Positions 11,036 through 22,123 of a stretch of 64,000 nucleotides of DNA are shown piece after piece. The position numbers and the translations under genes were made by a program. Numbering within the stretch: position 1 is the first letter of the stretch; every line of letters begins with the position of its first letter. The notes beneath the pieces were generated by a model. That model was not told the DNA's origin. It made no database searches and saw only the letters and a program-made list of their open reading frames with translations. Source of the stretch: Phytophthora hibernalis (lineage: Eukaryota; Oomycota; Peronosporomycetes; Peronosporales; Peronosporaceae); contig JAAKBF010000047.1 in the NCBI GenBank assembly GCA_012656075.1, positions 744,001 to 808,000 on the forward strand. Reading direction: 5' to 3'.

Positions 11036-11831
11036 TAGTACCTGTCAAACTTTAATTGTATTTTTATAATGATGGAGATTTTTTCAATACTTGTGTTAAT
11101 GAAAATTAAACACTATTACATTTGTTCAGCGCCAAATATTACATACTAAAAAGGCTTCGGGTTGATGTCTGCGTTCATGTCGCTTTCTGCTCCTCACGCA
11201 GCTGCTTCCGCAGCCGCTCCTACAGAGTCGAAGGCCTGACAAAAGCATCGTTTCAACATCGGGGTGTTCTATCCGCATGAAGATCACCGATCGAATTGCA
11301 GCCATTGTGTTGGTTGTCTTGAACGCCGCCAAAGCGTCTTCGTGCTACACTGCTTCTATCCTCGTCTGTGCCATCACTATCCTGTAGTGCCGACGCGACA
11401 AATTCAGCGTCGTCACAATCACCAGCTACGCTTTTGAAAACACCTCCAGCGCCGTAACATTTTCCAGGGGTTACGAATCCATCGAGGAGCCATGGGGTCT
11501 TGAATTCGCATCCTTTCCGTTTTCATCGTCAACGAACACTTTAGCGTGCCATCTCCTTTCGGGCTGGGACTTGCGTGTTGATCCGACCTGGTGTGGAGAA
11601 TACAGTTAGAGTACACAACATGCCAGCAGCTTCACCCACCGCGTTGTCGTTAGTCGATCTACAAATAGATCAACATCTTCAGTTGAACGCATTGGCGGGA
11701 CCCGGGGTTCTGATGGGACCCCGGTACTTGCATCACAAACAGGTGTCGTCATTCCTATTTTGTGATTGTTTAGCTATCCTAACCTATTTTGATGTCGAGC
11801 TGAAAAACTGAAGAATGGATGGATGGTTGCT
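11036..11831. other. mostly unassigned, possible tail of the DUF7869-like element
   Basis: On the minus strand near 11180-11230 a short stretch reads ERLRKQLREEQKAT, which may be the decayed C-terminal end of the element at 11.8-13.0 kb. Nothing else was recognised. Confidence 0.3.
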
Positions 11832-13037
11832 TCATGGCTTTCTGATGCTCTTGCACGGTCGACATGGTCCGCGTTTTCGCTTTTCACCATTGGGGTTATC
11901 CGTTTTGTTGTGCATGGCGTTGACGTCATCTTCAGCGTTGACTATTGTCACTGGTACATCAGGATAGTACCTAGATATTGTTGAGAAATATTTTCCTGAC
12001 AACGACTTCTTCTTCTCGGACAACTCTTTCAGCGGGTGGCGGGACAGACGTACTGTCGCAATCGATGCATCAAAAATGCTGGACACATCCTGACCGAACT
12101 GATCGGCTAAGACGGCACCTCGAATAGCAGCAATCATAGCAAATGAGATAGAATCTTCATCGAGGGTGCCAACCGTTTTGCGAGCAGTACAAGTATCTCG
12201 ATCGATCTCGAAAAGACAGTTGGAAGTGTAGCCTGCTGGTGGCGCAATGAAGTACTTGCTGAGCCATTTATTACATCCCACGAAGAACAGGTGCTCAGGG
12301 CTGTTGTGATCCAAGAAGACTCCGCTCGCTGACCTCATTTTGTTCACCTCTTTTACTAGCGCATGCGGTGTGAACGGATTCAGTATCTTTGCTGCTCGAC
12401 GCCACCACGCAATGACTAGATCTGCGATATTGTGTGAGTGTCCAGGTAGAAGAAAACACAGGATGACGTTTTTATTGGGAAACACCACCGAGAGAAATGC
12501 AAAAATGAGCACGATTTTCAACTTATTTTGCACCACACAGTTATTCAGAAGGGTGAAGCTGACTTCATCAGCTTGTACGTCTTTGCGTGCATCATTTTGA
12601 AGGGTGGATAGATGATAGAGCAGTCTAAGACAGCATAGTGATTTTTATGGGCTTGTTCATCGTAAAAGAACACGTTGTTGGTGTTGTCACTGATTTTTGC
12701 CACCACAAAGTTTTGCAGGATAAGATTACTGTCCAAATAGTTAGCGGGTGGCCGTAATAAGGCATTGAGATACCGCTGACATAATCCTCAGCTTGTATGA
12801 GAACACGACAGTCTCGGTTGCGCGGCAGCTCTAGTAAATCCGGTGTCTTCTCCTCTTCAGCACCATCCGCATCACCAAGCAAGATGGCACCATCGACCAA
12901 ACCGTCTCATACGTGTCTGGAATAATATCTTTGGACAGGTTTTGTTCTGAGGCATGGATTGCAGTGGAAGTCTTTACAAAAGACGATACAAATCGTCTCT
13001 GGCCAATTGCAGCATCAATGTGTATTTTCTTCTTCAA
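11832..13037 (-). pseudogene. DUF7869-like transposase relic
   Basis: Read leftward over two to three frames: KKKIHIDAAIGQRR (13.0 kb), then NRDCRVLIQAED, then DSNLILQNFVVAKISDNTNN with VFFYDEQAH, then after a frame change CARKDVQADEVS and NNCVVQNKLKIVLIFAF, and lastly a 234-codon open stretch (11832-12536) with FLLPGHSHNIADLVIAWW. The trio YDE, a DNC-x-GQNK-like box (here NNCVVQNK) and a GHSxNxxD box is that of the DUF7869 family, an RNase H-fold domain found in oomycete and other transposon-derived proteins. The C-terminal part ends in a basic region. The first Asp of the DNC box is Asn here, and frame changes at about 12540-12640 show decay. Assignment rests on motif memory and should be tested by a profile search. 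Confidence 0.6.
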
Positions 13038-14598
13038 GACGAGTGCGTTCCTCTCTTCATTGCTTAGTTCATTTCGTTGAAGCTGAATGTCGAAGTGTAT
13101 AAAGAGTCACAAGCGTCTTATTCGGTTTTAGTTAGCCGAATCCCAGGATAGTGAAACTCAACGTACTGTCTGAATCGTGCACGCTTTAAATCATCCTCAA
13201 ACCGCGCGTAAACTACCACCCATGTCTACTTGGGCTCCGTAAAATATTGTCGAGGGCGTCGATGCGTACACGGAAAACCATCTTCGAGAATCCAAGTCGA
13301 ACAATGGGTCTTGAATGTAGCTAGATCGGCGTCACTAAAGCATGACAGAGCTTACGACGCTCACGACGGGTATGCAGCGTGTCGATTACATTTTTAGAAC
13401 CTCTCGCAACCTTGAGATTCGACTGCTTCCAACTGGTACTATCGCTCGGATAACAAGCTCCGATAAACCTTGTTTGAGAAGCTGAAGGACGGCCCCTCAG
13501 ACTGTTGCCACTTGGAGCCCCCAACACCGGTATCCCAGGAATCCCAATATGCTCGAATCTTCTTGACACGCTCATCTCCAAGCCTCTCTACAACTCACGC
13601 ATAGGCTGCCTCATTCCGACTGAGGTCCTTCTTGCGTTTGCTCGGTCAAACGCGAATCCTGCACGTCGAGGGGGCATGCTCTTCAATCTGTTGTTGCGAT
13701 AATGACTCTTCATCGGATGCAAAAATAAGATCGCGGCAATCACTTTGCTACTTATCAACCTGGGTACGAATCGCGATTTAGGTACACCATTTTCAGGCGG
13801 AAATCTTCCTCTTCACTTTGACCCCACCCTTGGTCTCTAGGATCGAGATCCGCGGAAGTTATGGGCGCAAAAATGTCTCCTTTTGGAAGTTGAAAATTGT
13901 ATTGGCTAACATGGGGTAAGAATGCGCTGCGGGGCCAATGACGTTGTCCGTTTTCTCAAATTTAAAGTGTAACCACTTCAAAACGAATGTTTCTGTGAGA
14001 TTCAAAATAGTGATATTGGTGGCGCTAAGTATCATTTTAAATAAAACTTTCTGCAGTAGCTTGATATCAATCAAATTGATACTTCTATCCTCATTGATGG
14101 CGCTCTCCACTCTCTGAATATCGTCTCTAGATGTCGGGGTGCCCGTGTGGGGATCGTTGGCGTGCGGCTTGTCGTCATACCTGTGGCTGGTAGCTGGGAG
14201 TTGTTGTGTGAACTTGCAAGTTCGATTTAGTGACCACTTGAATCCAAAATATAAATCTCTTCATTTCTCAAAAAATTTTAAGCGCGAAAAACAATCGACG
14301 TCTTTGAAGGCGATTATCTCGTCAACTCGAATGTCGTTACCCCATCCATAACTTTGGCTATTTACGATCTGACGATGATAAATATCGCAACCTTAGCGCT
14401 AAAGAGACTATTCTGGCGACCTTAGCAAATGTAAAGCGACCCTAAAAACATCTGCATGAACAATTTATAAATTCATGAAATGGTATAATAGGGGCGTACG
14501 AGGGCCCTTGTTGGTTACACTCGTGGGTTTTCGGAGATTTAGAGATATTAATAAGTTCGCATAAATCACACTTGTGGATTCTCTCTCTCTTCGTCGTC
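13038..14598. other. no gene supported
   Basis: Short minus-strand frames at 13321-13581 (ending RGSKNVIDTLHTRRERRKLC) and 13859-14110 (NLTETFVLKWLHFKFEKTDN) could be remnants of the same or another transposon, but no family was recognised. The rest shows nothing. Confidence 0.35.
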
Positions 14599-14901
14599 AT
14601 GAACGAGAAGGCGCTGGCATTTGATCTGGTGCACGCTCGACTTGCCGACCTTGTCAGCATGAAGGAGAAGCTAGAGGAGGTGAGTGCCAACCTGGAAAAG
14701 ACGACGACAGATCAGCTAGAACTCTAACCCCAGATTGAAGAGCGTGAAGAGCGCACCTACGAATTGTCGGAAACAGTTGGTAATGCAGATCAGGTTTCTG
14801 GACAAGAGCATATTCTGTCTTTCGATGTTCTACTGGAAATGTTGGTGAACAAGCTAAACATACATCATTCATACGACAGGCATGCTGTATTCGAGCATTA
14901 A
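14599..14901 (+). pseudogene. coiled-coil fragment with an in-frame stop
   Basis: From the ATG at 14599 the frame reads a heptad-like helix rich in Leu/Glu/Lys (LADLVSMKEKLEEVSANLEK), meets TAA at 14725-14727, and stays open to 14901 with further charged helix (IEEREERTYELSETV) and a tail LLEMLVNKLNIHHSYDRHAV. The composition on both sides of the stop is alike, so one ancestral protein is likely. Family unknown. It may be part of a transposon ORF. Confidence 0.35.
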
Positions 14902-15081
14902 TACAGTCTGTGTGTGCCTATCTCCGTTGATTCAGGAGAAGCTCATGAATTTTAGTAGCTCTGTCGGCTTCGTACGTATAAATTGAACGCTTTCGTGAAT
15001 AGCACAACCATCATCCACAGCATTTTTAGGCGCATATCAGAGACATCCATCTTAGAAACGTTGTGTTGCTTCTGATGTAAA

Positions 15082-16344
15082 CTAGTTATATGCCTGGGCT
15101 ACCACGATAACCCCACTACCGGAGTAGTCAGGTTGTTGCGACACCTCAATCCACTCAATTGGGTCTATATAAAGCTGTCGCGATTCCTGGAAGCTTGGTG
15201 CCAGTGTTTCACAAAACAAAATGAGCCATTCTTCCTTGTCTTCATCATCATTTTCTGCTCTTTCCCAAACCTGCATAATCTCTTCGCGATATCAATCGAC
15301 GATGAGCGTTTCGTACATGTAAACATGCACTCGTAAGATATGAGCCCCTCTCCGAAGTGCAGGCGTATGATAATGAGCCCCCCAGTGGTTGGAACGCAAA
15401 ATTCACGGAGTGAACAATGAACTTCATGCGAGAAATATCTGCCGTGGGTGTGGTAGGCCAACTCACAACTCCCGTCAACATCGATAGCAAGGTACTGCCC
15501 AGCCGATCCACGATAGCTTCCATACAGAAATCAACCGCGCTATCGTTCAACCATTCCCACCGGCTTCCGAAAATATTTTCGAACCCGATCACTACCAAAT
15601 TAGACCGCGTCACAAAGTTAGTGCGAAGCTGACTGAAGGTGAATTTCGAAATAATCTCGCTAGTCAGTACTTGGTGACGCGCACAAACAGCATTCAGCGA
15701 ATACATCTAGTCTTCGGTTTCCGTTTCGACGCCAAAAGTCCCACATCAGAGTCAATATTTTTCCAGTCCTGTTCAGCCACTTTCTGGCTTCGATCCACGA
15801 TCTTCACTTGACCTTAATATCGTAGAACTTTGTCAATGCGCCCACACATTTCCTACAAGCCGCAACACAGGCAGTACAATTGTAAATATGCCAGAGTATG
15901 GTAAAGCAACAATAGTACAGCAACCAGAATCATTATATGGTAACCTTACCCGCAGAACTTTCGGAGTTTCGGATCGATGTTTACGACAAGATCGCTGACA
16001 AGTCATTGCTACTTTGTTTGGAAATCGAGATAGTCAACGGTTTTCTGCTCATTCCTGGTCGTGACCGCTGCTGCTTGCATTGATCGGGCGATATCGGCTG
16101 GAATGACGAAAGTGTGCATGTAGTCTGTTGGTCGCACAATTTCCCAGTGGCATTCCATCGTACGAGCTCGTAGGTAAGCATCTTCCATCTGAACATGATA
16201 CCTCTCAAATATATCCTGTACTACCTTCAGATTCAAGGCGCTTCTTCCCCAGGCTAGAAGCGCTTTTAACGACACCGTCAGATTATTTGGGTACTTGTGA
16301 ACGGCAAGACGGTCTACACCCGCTGAAAATTTAGTTTGTATCAC
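15082..16344 (-). pseudogene. MULE-associated Ulp1/C48 protease, copy 3, broken
   Basis: Read leftward: a 111-codon frame (15981-16344) with KVVQDIFERYHVQMEDAYLR and a YMHTFVIPADIA stretch; then ENIFGSRWEWLNDSAVDFCM, the WLND helix of Ulp1/C48 proteases (15.55-15.6 kb); then the catalytic His in an NHWG box (15.39 kb), a frame change at a G run, and a C-terminal frame 15082-15276 with SQQPDYSGSGVIVVAQAY. In the last box the pattern QxDxxx(C)GV has Ser at the nucleophile position. The layout matches the protease part of the MULE copies at 8-10 and 23-27 kb. No transposase domain was recognised upstream to 16.7 kb, so only the protease end remains. Confidence 0.65.
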
Positions 16345-16798
16345 CTGTTTGAGTGCCGTTCAAGTCTTCCCTTTCTTGCTGGCTTGGGGACGTTAATGAT
16401 GTCGACCTGTCTCGCCGATTTTCATGTAGTACACCCCGTGTTCATTTGTGGTTTGCCACATACCACGCGATCATTGTCTTTTCTTCTGATGGCCTTGACG
16501 ATGTTTGCTTTGCTTCTGAAATAGGCTTAGACGACGGTTCCGTACCCTGAGATATTTTTGTAGTGGAAATGTAGGCTGAGTGGGCGGAATCTCATTTTCC
16601 GACGAGTTCTCATCCTTCATCTACCTATCCGTGCTGGGTTTTTTCACTTTCTAATTCGTGCATGATCTTCTCGGTTTCATGGTACAGTACCGGTACATGT
16701 ACAAGTGGTACATGTACAGAGAGGATCGTCGGAACATGTACATTCTAGAGTCGCCAATCCTGTTTACGGTACTATCCTGATAGAATGCAGTGATTATT

Positions 16799-17132
16799 AA
16801 TAGGGGTTTCGAAGTAGCAAATTATTAGAAGATTTTTGCTAATAATCAGGCTAATCGTTTACCATCCCGGAGGTTCTATCCGAACCTTGAAACGGGCTAA
16901 AGATTAGCCGGATCGCAACTTGATACCAGCAAGCTGCCCGTGGGCTCCCTGTTGGGCGGTGGCATCGACGTGAACGACTCGGCGTGGGGGCCGTGTTTGG
17001 GGATGGTGGAGCCGCCACCAGTCACCAAAAATCTGTTTTCGATAAGCCTCCGGAGGCCCATCTTTGGTGTGATCGTTCCCTAATCTTTTGCGAAAAATAA
17101 TTCTAATAATTTGCTACTTTGAAACCCCTATT
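16799..17132. mobile_element. MITE with about 35 bp terminal inverted repeats
   Basis: The left end AATAGGGGTTTCGAAGTAGC and the following AAATTATTAGAA are mirrored by the right end, whose complement is AATAGGGGTTTCAAAGTAGC then AAATTATTAGAA. The element is about 334 bp, has no open reading frame and has a GC-rich centre. This is the build of a non-autonomous DNA transposon. No clear target duplication was seen, so the superfamily is open. Confidence 0.7.
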
Positions 17133-18414
17133 GGAAATCCCTCCGTCCTCATTTTAGGGCTGCCCTTCAAGGGCGTTATTGAGACGTGTACATGTTACAG
17201 TGTACTCGGTACACGTCTACACTGTGCCGTACCGACGCGCATGTTTTGCAGCCTATGATTGATCATGCTTGACGCGATGTGGCTTCTTGCACCTTGCTTG
17301 TGCCATGCCGAGCTTTTCAGTTCCTTGGACAGGTTTTGCTTCGACGCAGCGCACAACCCTACCATCACATGTCAACGCAGCTTGAAAATTTTGGATGGGA
17401 AGCCCGCCATCCCTCTTGCACCATTGTTTTGTGTACATGTACATGTACGGTGCCCATACGGTACTGTACATGTATATACGGTGTGTACATGTATATACGG
17501 TATGTACCGTTCTACAGCTCTCGTAGTTTATCAGTCGTAGTCGACTTCAATTCACAAGATGTCCGTACCGTATCGAAAGTGTCATATCCAGCATACAAAT
17601 TCACTGATATTTGCCGGCATGATTATCCTGTCATATATGATAATCATATTTGCAACGGATTTGAGGGATATTCTAACAAATGGTGGTCATAGAATGAGAC
17701 AGATCTTCCGGACAAAAGGTCAAGTTGAAGTAAATCTGGTGGTATCATTGAATTCAGCGCGCAAAAGGGTTCCAGCGAAGTCCTACAAGATAATGCTCGA
17801 ACCATGCGCGTTTGTGCGCCCGCGTGAGTAGGGAGGCAGCAAATGCTAGACAAGCTACACGTCGGCGTATTCAATGTTGTTAACAACATGGTCAACACTT
17901 TGCCCACCTCCTTATCTAGCAGCTCCAGGTTGTATAAGCGTTCGACGACGTGGTCAATCTACAGCAAGTTTTGTTTCTTCCCTTGCTTATTGCGTACATG
18001 TGTAGTGAGATCGAGATAAAAGAGTCTGAAGGTGCTTGCTTTTCTGTCCAACTAAAGTGTCCCGGTTTGCTGTCCACCAATTTGGTGTCGGATATGACAC
18101 TCGTTTTGAAGTATGACATTTTCTCTATTCTTATTGGTTAATTTGACGTGTCGGATACAACAAGTTGCTGGATATGACATTTGCGATACGGTAATCATCA
18201 TTTTCATGTTCACGTAATTCAAAATCTTTTTCAATGCACCGCCTTTCATCATACAACCTCGATCTGTCACTTCAATTCCATCTTTTCAATGTACTAGAAT
18301 GCCTATCCAATAGCATAAATCAATATTTTAGGTCAGTTAGGTGCGAATTTCTCCGCTCCGCTCCGCATACATGTATTAATACTGGTACCTGAAAAACCCG
18401 CCTGAGAGCCAAGA
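17133..18414. other. spacer with GTACATGTAC palindromes; no gene supported
   Basis: Between 17180 and 17520 the palindromic words GTACATGTAC and GTATATACGGT recur many times, as also near 16680-16740 and 19990-20080. The frames at 17259-17831 owe part of their length to these repeats and show no domain. The segment from 17840 to 18414 shows nothing recognisable. Confidence 0.5.
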
Positions 18415-19569
18415 ATGACGTCTTCGCGCCCGCTGTACGTGCGCGTGCTGGACCACGTGCTGCGGCGCAGCTTCGGACACCCACTGAGTGTGCAGATACT
18501 GGCGATGAGTTCGCTTCTGCTGCTGCTGAGCTTCGTGCTGCTCGCGCTGACGCCATGGCTGGACGATGCGTCCCGACGTTATTTCAGGCGTTTTCTTCCC
18601 TCAAATAACTCGTGGACGCTGGACTTTGACTCGTTCGCGGTGGACCACCTCGTCGTGTTTGTAGCCATCTCGCCACCCATGATCTGGATGCTGTTGGTGC
18701 ATGTCGCGTATTCCCAAGTGTCCTCAAAAATCGAGGCGGCGCTCCTCATTTTGAGGGTCGCCAGCTGTCTCACCGTGAGTTTTGCGCTCACGGTACTGTT
18801 CGCTGAGTTTTTATCCAGGAGAGCCATGCTGGCGCTCGTGGCGCTGACTTACGCCTCGTTGGGGCTTTTGTACTCGTGGAGTGTGCCGGTCTGGAAATGG
18901 TACCAAGAAGAAGCGCGAATAAAAGGACTTCTGGGGTTCCTGCCTCGATCTACACGGGAACTGTTACTTGAAACTTCACTTTTGGAGTGGCTCACAGATA
19001 CAAGTTTTTCCGATAAAGTGGCACCCTTTATGCCATTTTTGCTGCCGCTGACGAGAGCTGAGCAGATGAAGTTGATGGAGCAGATGCCGCCAGAGTCCCA
19101 GGTCATGATGACCAAACCCGGACTTTTGCCGTTGCTGCCAGATTCCGTGCAGAAAGTTTTACTACCAGCGGAAGACAGTGACTATGACGAAGACAAGGAT
19201 GAAAGTGCAGAGTCAGGAGGTGGATCATTAACTGTGTTGGAAAATAGGGAGCACGCAGACGAACAGGTTGAGGCGCCACACAAGCAGGATCTGAGTTTGA
19301 CGACGATGACGACGTCAGGTTTCGATTTCCATCGCCCCGATGTGGTTGGTAGTGTGCGTACGCCACCAACGCGTGAACAGGTGATGAATGACATCGTGAC
19401 GTCGAGAATGTGGGACGGATGCAAGGAGTTGGTGAAGATGCCGAGCTTAAAGACGCTTAACCGGACGGCTGCGATGTCGAGTGCACTGTTAGTGATACAG
19501 TTGTATGCGTCACGAGGAGTCGCAGAGTTTTCCTTACGTTTGTGCAGTTTGCTGTTGCGTCAGCATTAA
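18415..19569 (+). CDS. multi-pass membrane protein of unknown function
   Basis: A 384-codon open frame with a good start and no repeats. Four hydrophobic segments are visible at about residues 26-49, 78-99, 108-131 and 137-159. They are followed by a soluble part with an amphipathic Leu-rich region (LLGFLPRSTRELLLETSLLE), an acidic Asp/Glu/Ser stretch (residues 253-270) and a final helix. The frame ends at 19569, but the next frame (from 19503 to a stop at 19773-19775) reads on as a convincing membrane segment (FAVASALSSMACCALFLRFV) and a basic tail. One base missing in the TT at 19501-19502 would join the two. So the true C-terminus may lie at 19775. No family was recognised and no function is proposed. 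The codon pattern is that of a host gene. Confidence 0.8.
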   Translation: MTSSRPLYVRVLDHVLRRSFGHPLSVQILAMSSLLLLLSFVLLALTPWLDDASRRYFRRFLPSNNSWTLDFDSFAVDHLVVFVAISPPMIWMLLVHVAYSQVSSKIEAALLILRVASCLTVSFALTVLFAEFLSRRAMLALVALTYASLGLLYSWSVPVWKWYQEEARIKGLLGFLPRSTRELLLETSLLEWLTDTSFSDKVAPFMPFLLPLTRAEQMKLMEQMPPESQVMMTKPGLLPLLPDSVQKVLLPAEDSDYDEDKDESAESGGGSLTVLENREHADEQVEAPHKQDLSLTTMTTSGFDFHRPDVVGSVRTPPTREQVMNDIVTSRMWDGCKELVKMPSLKTLNRTAAMSSALLVIQLYASRGVAEFSLRLCSLLLRQH

Positions 19570-19775
19570 GTTCGATGGCGTGTTGTGCGCTTTTCCTGCG
19601 ATTCGTGCAGCTGCTCGGTTTGAAGTGGAGTTCGGGTCGCACAGTACCTCTGCTGCGTTATGCGAGGCAGTATTTGCTCAGAAATGGAAATTCCGGGACT
19701 CCGCAGATTTCTGACCAGGCTGCGAAGGGGGCTCCGTGTCAATGCGCGCGGCAGCATCATCGGTATCTGTTCTAG

Positions 19776-20712
19776 TTGCTGCATTGTACGTGCTCCGCAA
19801 ATTACGTCGGTAAGAAGTAAATGATGAAAACTGTAAGAAGTCAGACTGTCGTGGATAATTATCAAGAAAGTTGATGTCCGCTGAGTTGCTTCGTCCTCCG
19901 ATATTTAAAATAATTTGGTCTGTGGCGATAAAGTCACTTTGTCCTCTCATTCGGTTCGTGGCGATACAATTACTACAATTGATAGTATTAATACATGTAC
20001 ATGTAGTACAGGTTGCACAATTGTACTAGGCTGACAGTACCGGTGTACTGTAGTACTTGTACTACAGTATACCAGGTATCAGTTAGTGTTTTTGGAATTG
20101 TTTAATCTTGTCAAAACTGAATTGTATCCGAAATCGATAATTTTATTATATTGAAAATTCGAAATCGTGAAAACCTAGACTTGTGTGCAAATTTTACAGA
20201 CATGGGACAAAAGTCCATCTGTTTTTGAATCAAGTTTGCATTGTCGATGCTTTCCAAGCTGGGATCGACTTTCAGATGGTGCGGAACGCCAGCCTGCCAG
20301 CCGATCGTTGCGGACCGCGATCGGACGGTGCACCAGCTTGAATCCTATCCTGTGGAACACTTTTAGAAGAAAAAAGGGCCGTGGTGCTCTGGATCTCTGT
20401 CATCTTCATCTTGGGAAGTTCCAACTTGGACGCTCCAAGTTGGAGCAGCTTGTGGCTGCACTATGCTACATACCGGTAGAGCTGCCTGCCTTGGACTGCA
20501 GCACGCAGGACCATCAGACTGTAATACTACATGTACCACGTTTCGTTTAGAAGTGTCGCGAGTACTTCCCCAAAAGCCCACAGCGGTCACCTCTTAGCAT
20601 TTCTGCTTTGTCAGGTTAGTTGTTATTGTCAATTCAATTAGAAGCAAAACCTCCCAACTCGACTACATGTATCGATAGTTTGGGCCATGCATTGCTACCC
20701 CTATCCGAAAAA
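19776..20712. other. no gene supported
   Basis: AT-rich DNA with GTACATGTA and CAGTACCGGTGTACTG palindromes at 19990-20080. A 121-codon frame at 20185-20550 contains a small inverted repeat (CCAACTTGGACGCTCCAAGTTGG, 20421-20443) and no domain; it is left as unsupported. Confidence 0.45.
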
Positions 20713-21131
20713 TTAAGCGTTTCTGCTGTTGACATCTTCATACATGTCGATAGCGAAGGGGCCGTACTTCATGTTGCGGAAGTACGATGCATACGCGGTT
20801 GCCAAAGCCCAGTCGACCTTGGTATTCTGCTTCAACATAAGCTGATTAACCTGCGTTGGGGTCTTGTTGGCCTTGAACCAAGAAGTAATCTTGATCTTCC
20901 AGACAGCCTGCTTGAGCGTCGAAAGGAAAGACGCCGACACCGCTCTGTCCTCTTTCTCCTCCGTATCGATAATTTTCAGAAGGCGATTGAGGTCGACGTT
21001 CTGCACAGCAAGCGAGCGAACGGCATCTAGCTGAGCAACCTGCTCGGAGTTCTCGGCGGAGTTGGATGCGACGCCATTGCAGCTAACAAGCAGAGTTACG
21101 ACAGCCAAAACACGACGTACGAAAATCGCAT
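20713..21131 (-). pseudogene. RxLR-like (RLLK) effector with a frame break in the signal peptide
   Basis: The ATG at 21129-21131 opens an oomycete-type signal (MRFSYVV), but the frame shifts at the run of four A (plus strand 21107-21110). The following frame stays open for about 131 codons to TAA at 20713-20715. It completes the hydrophobic signal (LAVVTLLVSCNGVA) and continues with NRLLKIIDTEEKEDR, in which RLLK stands for RxLR and EEKEDR for dEER. The C-terminal half has a W-type helix (ITSWFKANKTPTQVNQLMLK) and a Tyr-rich end (YASYFRNMKY), typical of WY effectors. The single break lies in a mononucleotide run, so it may be a consensus error; otherwise the copy lacks secretion and is dead. 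Lys in place of the last Arg of RxLR is an accepted variant in some family members. Confidence 0.7.
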
Positions 21132-21403
21132 GATGATCCCTGGTCGTTCAGCAAGGCGGATAGCTTGGGCTCTGGAGCGCAAGTTTCAAACTGATGAAAG
21201 TCGCAGAGAAATCGTGATCATACGGTTTACCCAGTCAGGACAGCTCTCAAAAAAATCCCTCGTCGTGAACTACAGTAATGTGCGTCAATAAGGAACGGGG
21301 TATCAACTAATATCCTTTGAAACATTATACATCTGTCAGTGAGGAACATCTGTGTGCGGATTGTGGGCGCCTATACCTACATTCCTTAATTATGTTCATA
21401 TAC

Positions 21404-21545
21404 GGAGTTCGTAATCGATATCTTGAGTAGTTTTCTCTTCTTCGTCGAGACAAACATCCTCGGGCACACGTCGCTGTAGCTTCCAAAGGTCTTTCAGCAG
21501 CTTTTCATCGAGTTCATGGTGCTCGGGCAGCAAAATGTAGTACCG
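21404..21545 (-). pseudogene. short coded-looking fragment, family unknown
   Basis: Reading leftward, about 40 codons give LPEHHELDEKLLKDLWKLQR and then RVPEDVCLDEEEKTTQDIDY before a stop. The even charge pattern looks coded, but no start and no continuation are visible. It may be the C-terminal scrap of a host or transposon gene. Confidence 0.3.
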
Positions 21546-22123
21546 TAGTATCAGATGGTTACGATTTTACCTGCTGTTTTGTATCAAGTGGTGGTTATAA
21601 CTTGGGCTATCGCTACCGTCTACTGTCCAATATGATAGTATAGCTATACCTGATACGGCCGTTGTCCACGAATGGTATCAGGTGTGCCAGGTTAATCTGT
21701 ACATGTACTGTACTATATGATTGCGACTCATGTACCGGGGGCTTGTTTGACCAGTGAAAAAACAGAAAAAGAGGGAATTACCGGTATTTTAATATATGAA
21801 AATGGACAGAAAATGAGAGAATCACACAGACAAGTACTGTACCGACACAGACAAGTACGGTAATAGGGTCCACAATCATGTCATACGCTAGAAACTGATC
21901 AATGTAATATGTGTGGTCCACAGTTATTAGTTTCGTCACCATCATTTACACCACCGCCGCGCGCCACCACGCTCACTCCATGTATCGGGCCCACACTGCC
22001 CAATTGGGCCCAAGCGCTTCAACAATTGTCTCCTTACCGGATCGCTGTGTGCACTCGCGTTTCGATATCCTGAAAGTGAGGCCAGTTGGAGCCTTTTAAA
22101 TCAACAGAGCGACGTTTTATTTT
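21546..22123. other. no gene seen
   Basis: AT-rich spacer with GTACATGTACTGTAC-type palindromes (21700-21715) and a direct repeat of CAGACAAGTAC (21827-21857). Confidence 0.45.

Noticed and set aside
17259..17831. Frames of 72-137 codons as genes
   Set aside because: They run over GTACATGTAC/TATACGGT repeats, which lack stops in several frames. No domain or start context.
19503..19547. 45 bp intron at the end of the membrane protein
   Set aside because: GTATGC...GCAG looks like an intron, but removal of 45 bp keeps the same frame and ends at the same stop, so it would not explain the coded-looking downstream frame.
20185..20550. 121-codon frame as a gene
   Set aside because: No domain, overlapping frames of similar length on the other strand, and a local inverted repeat.
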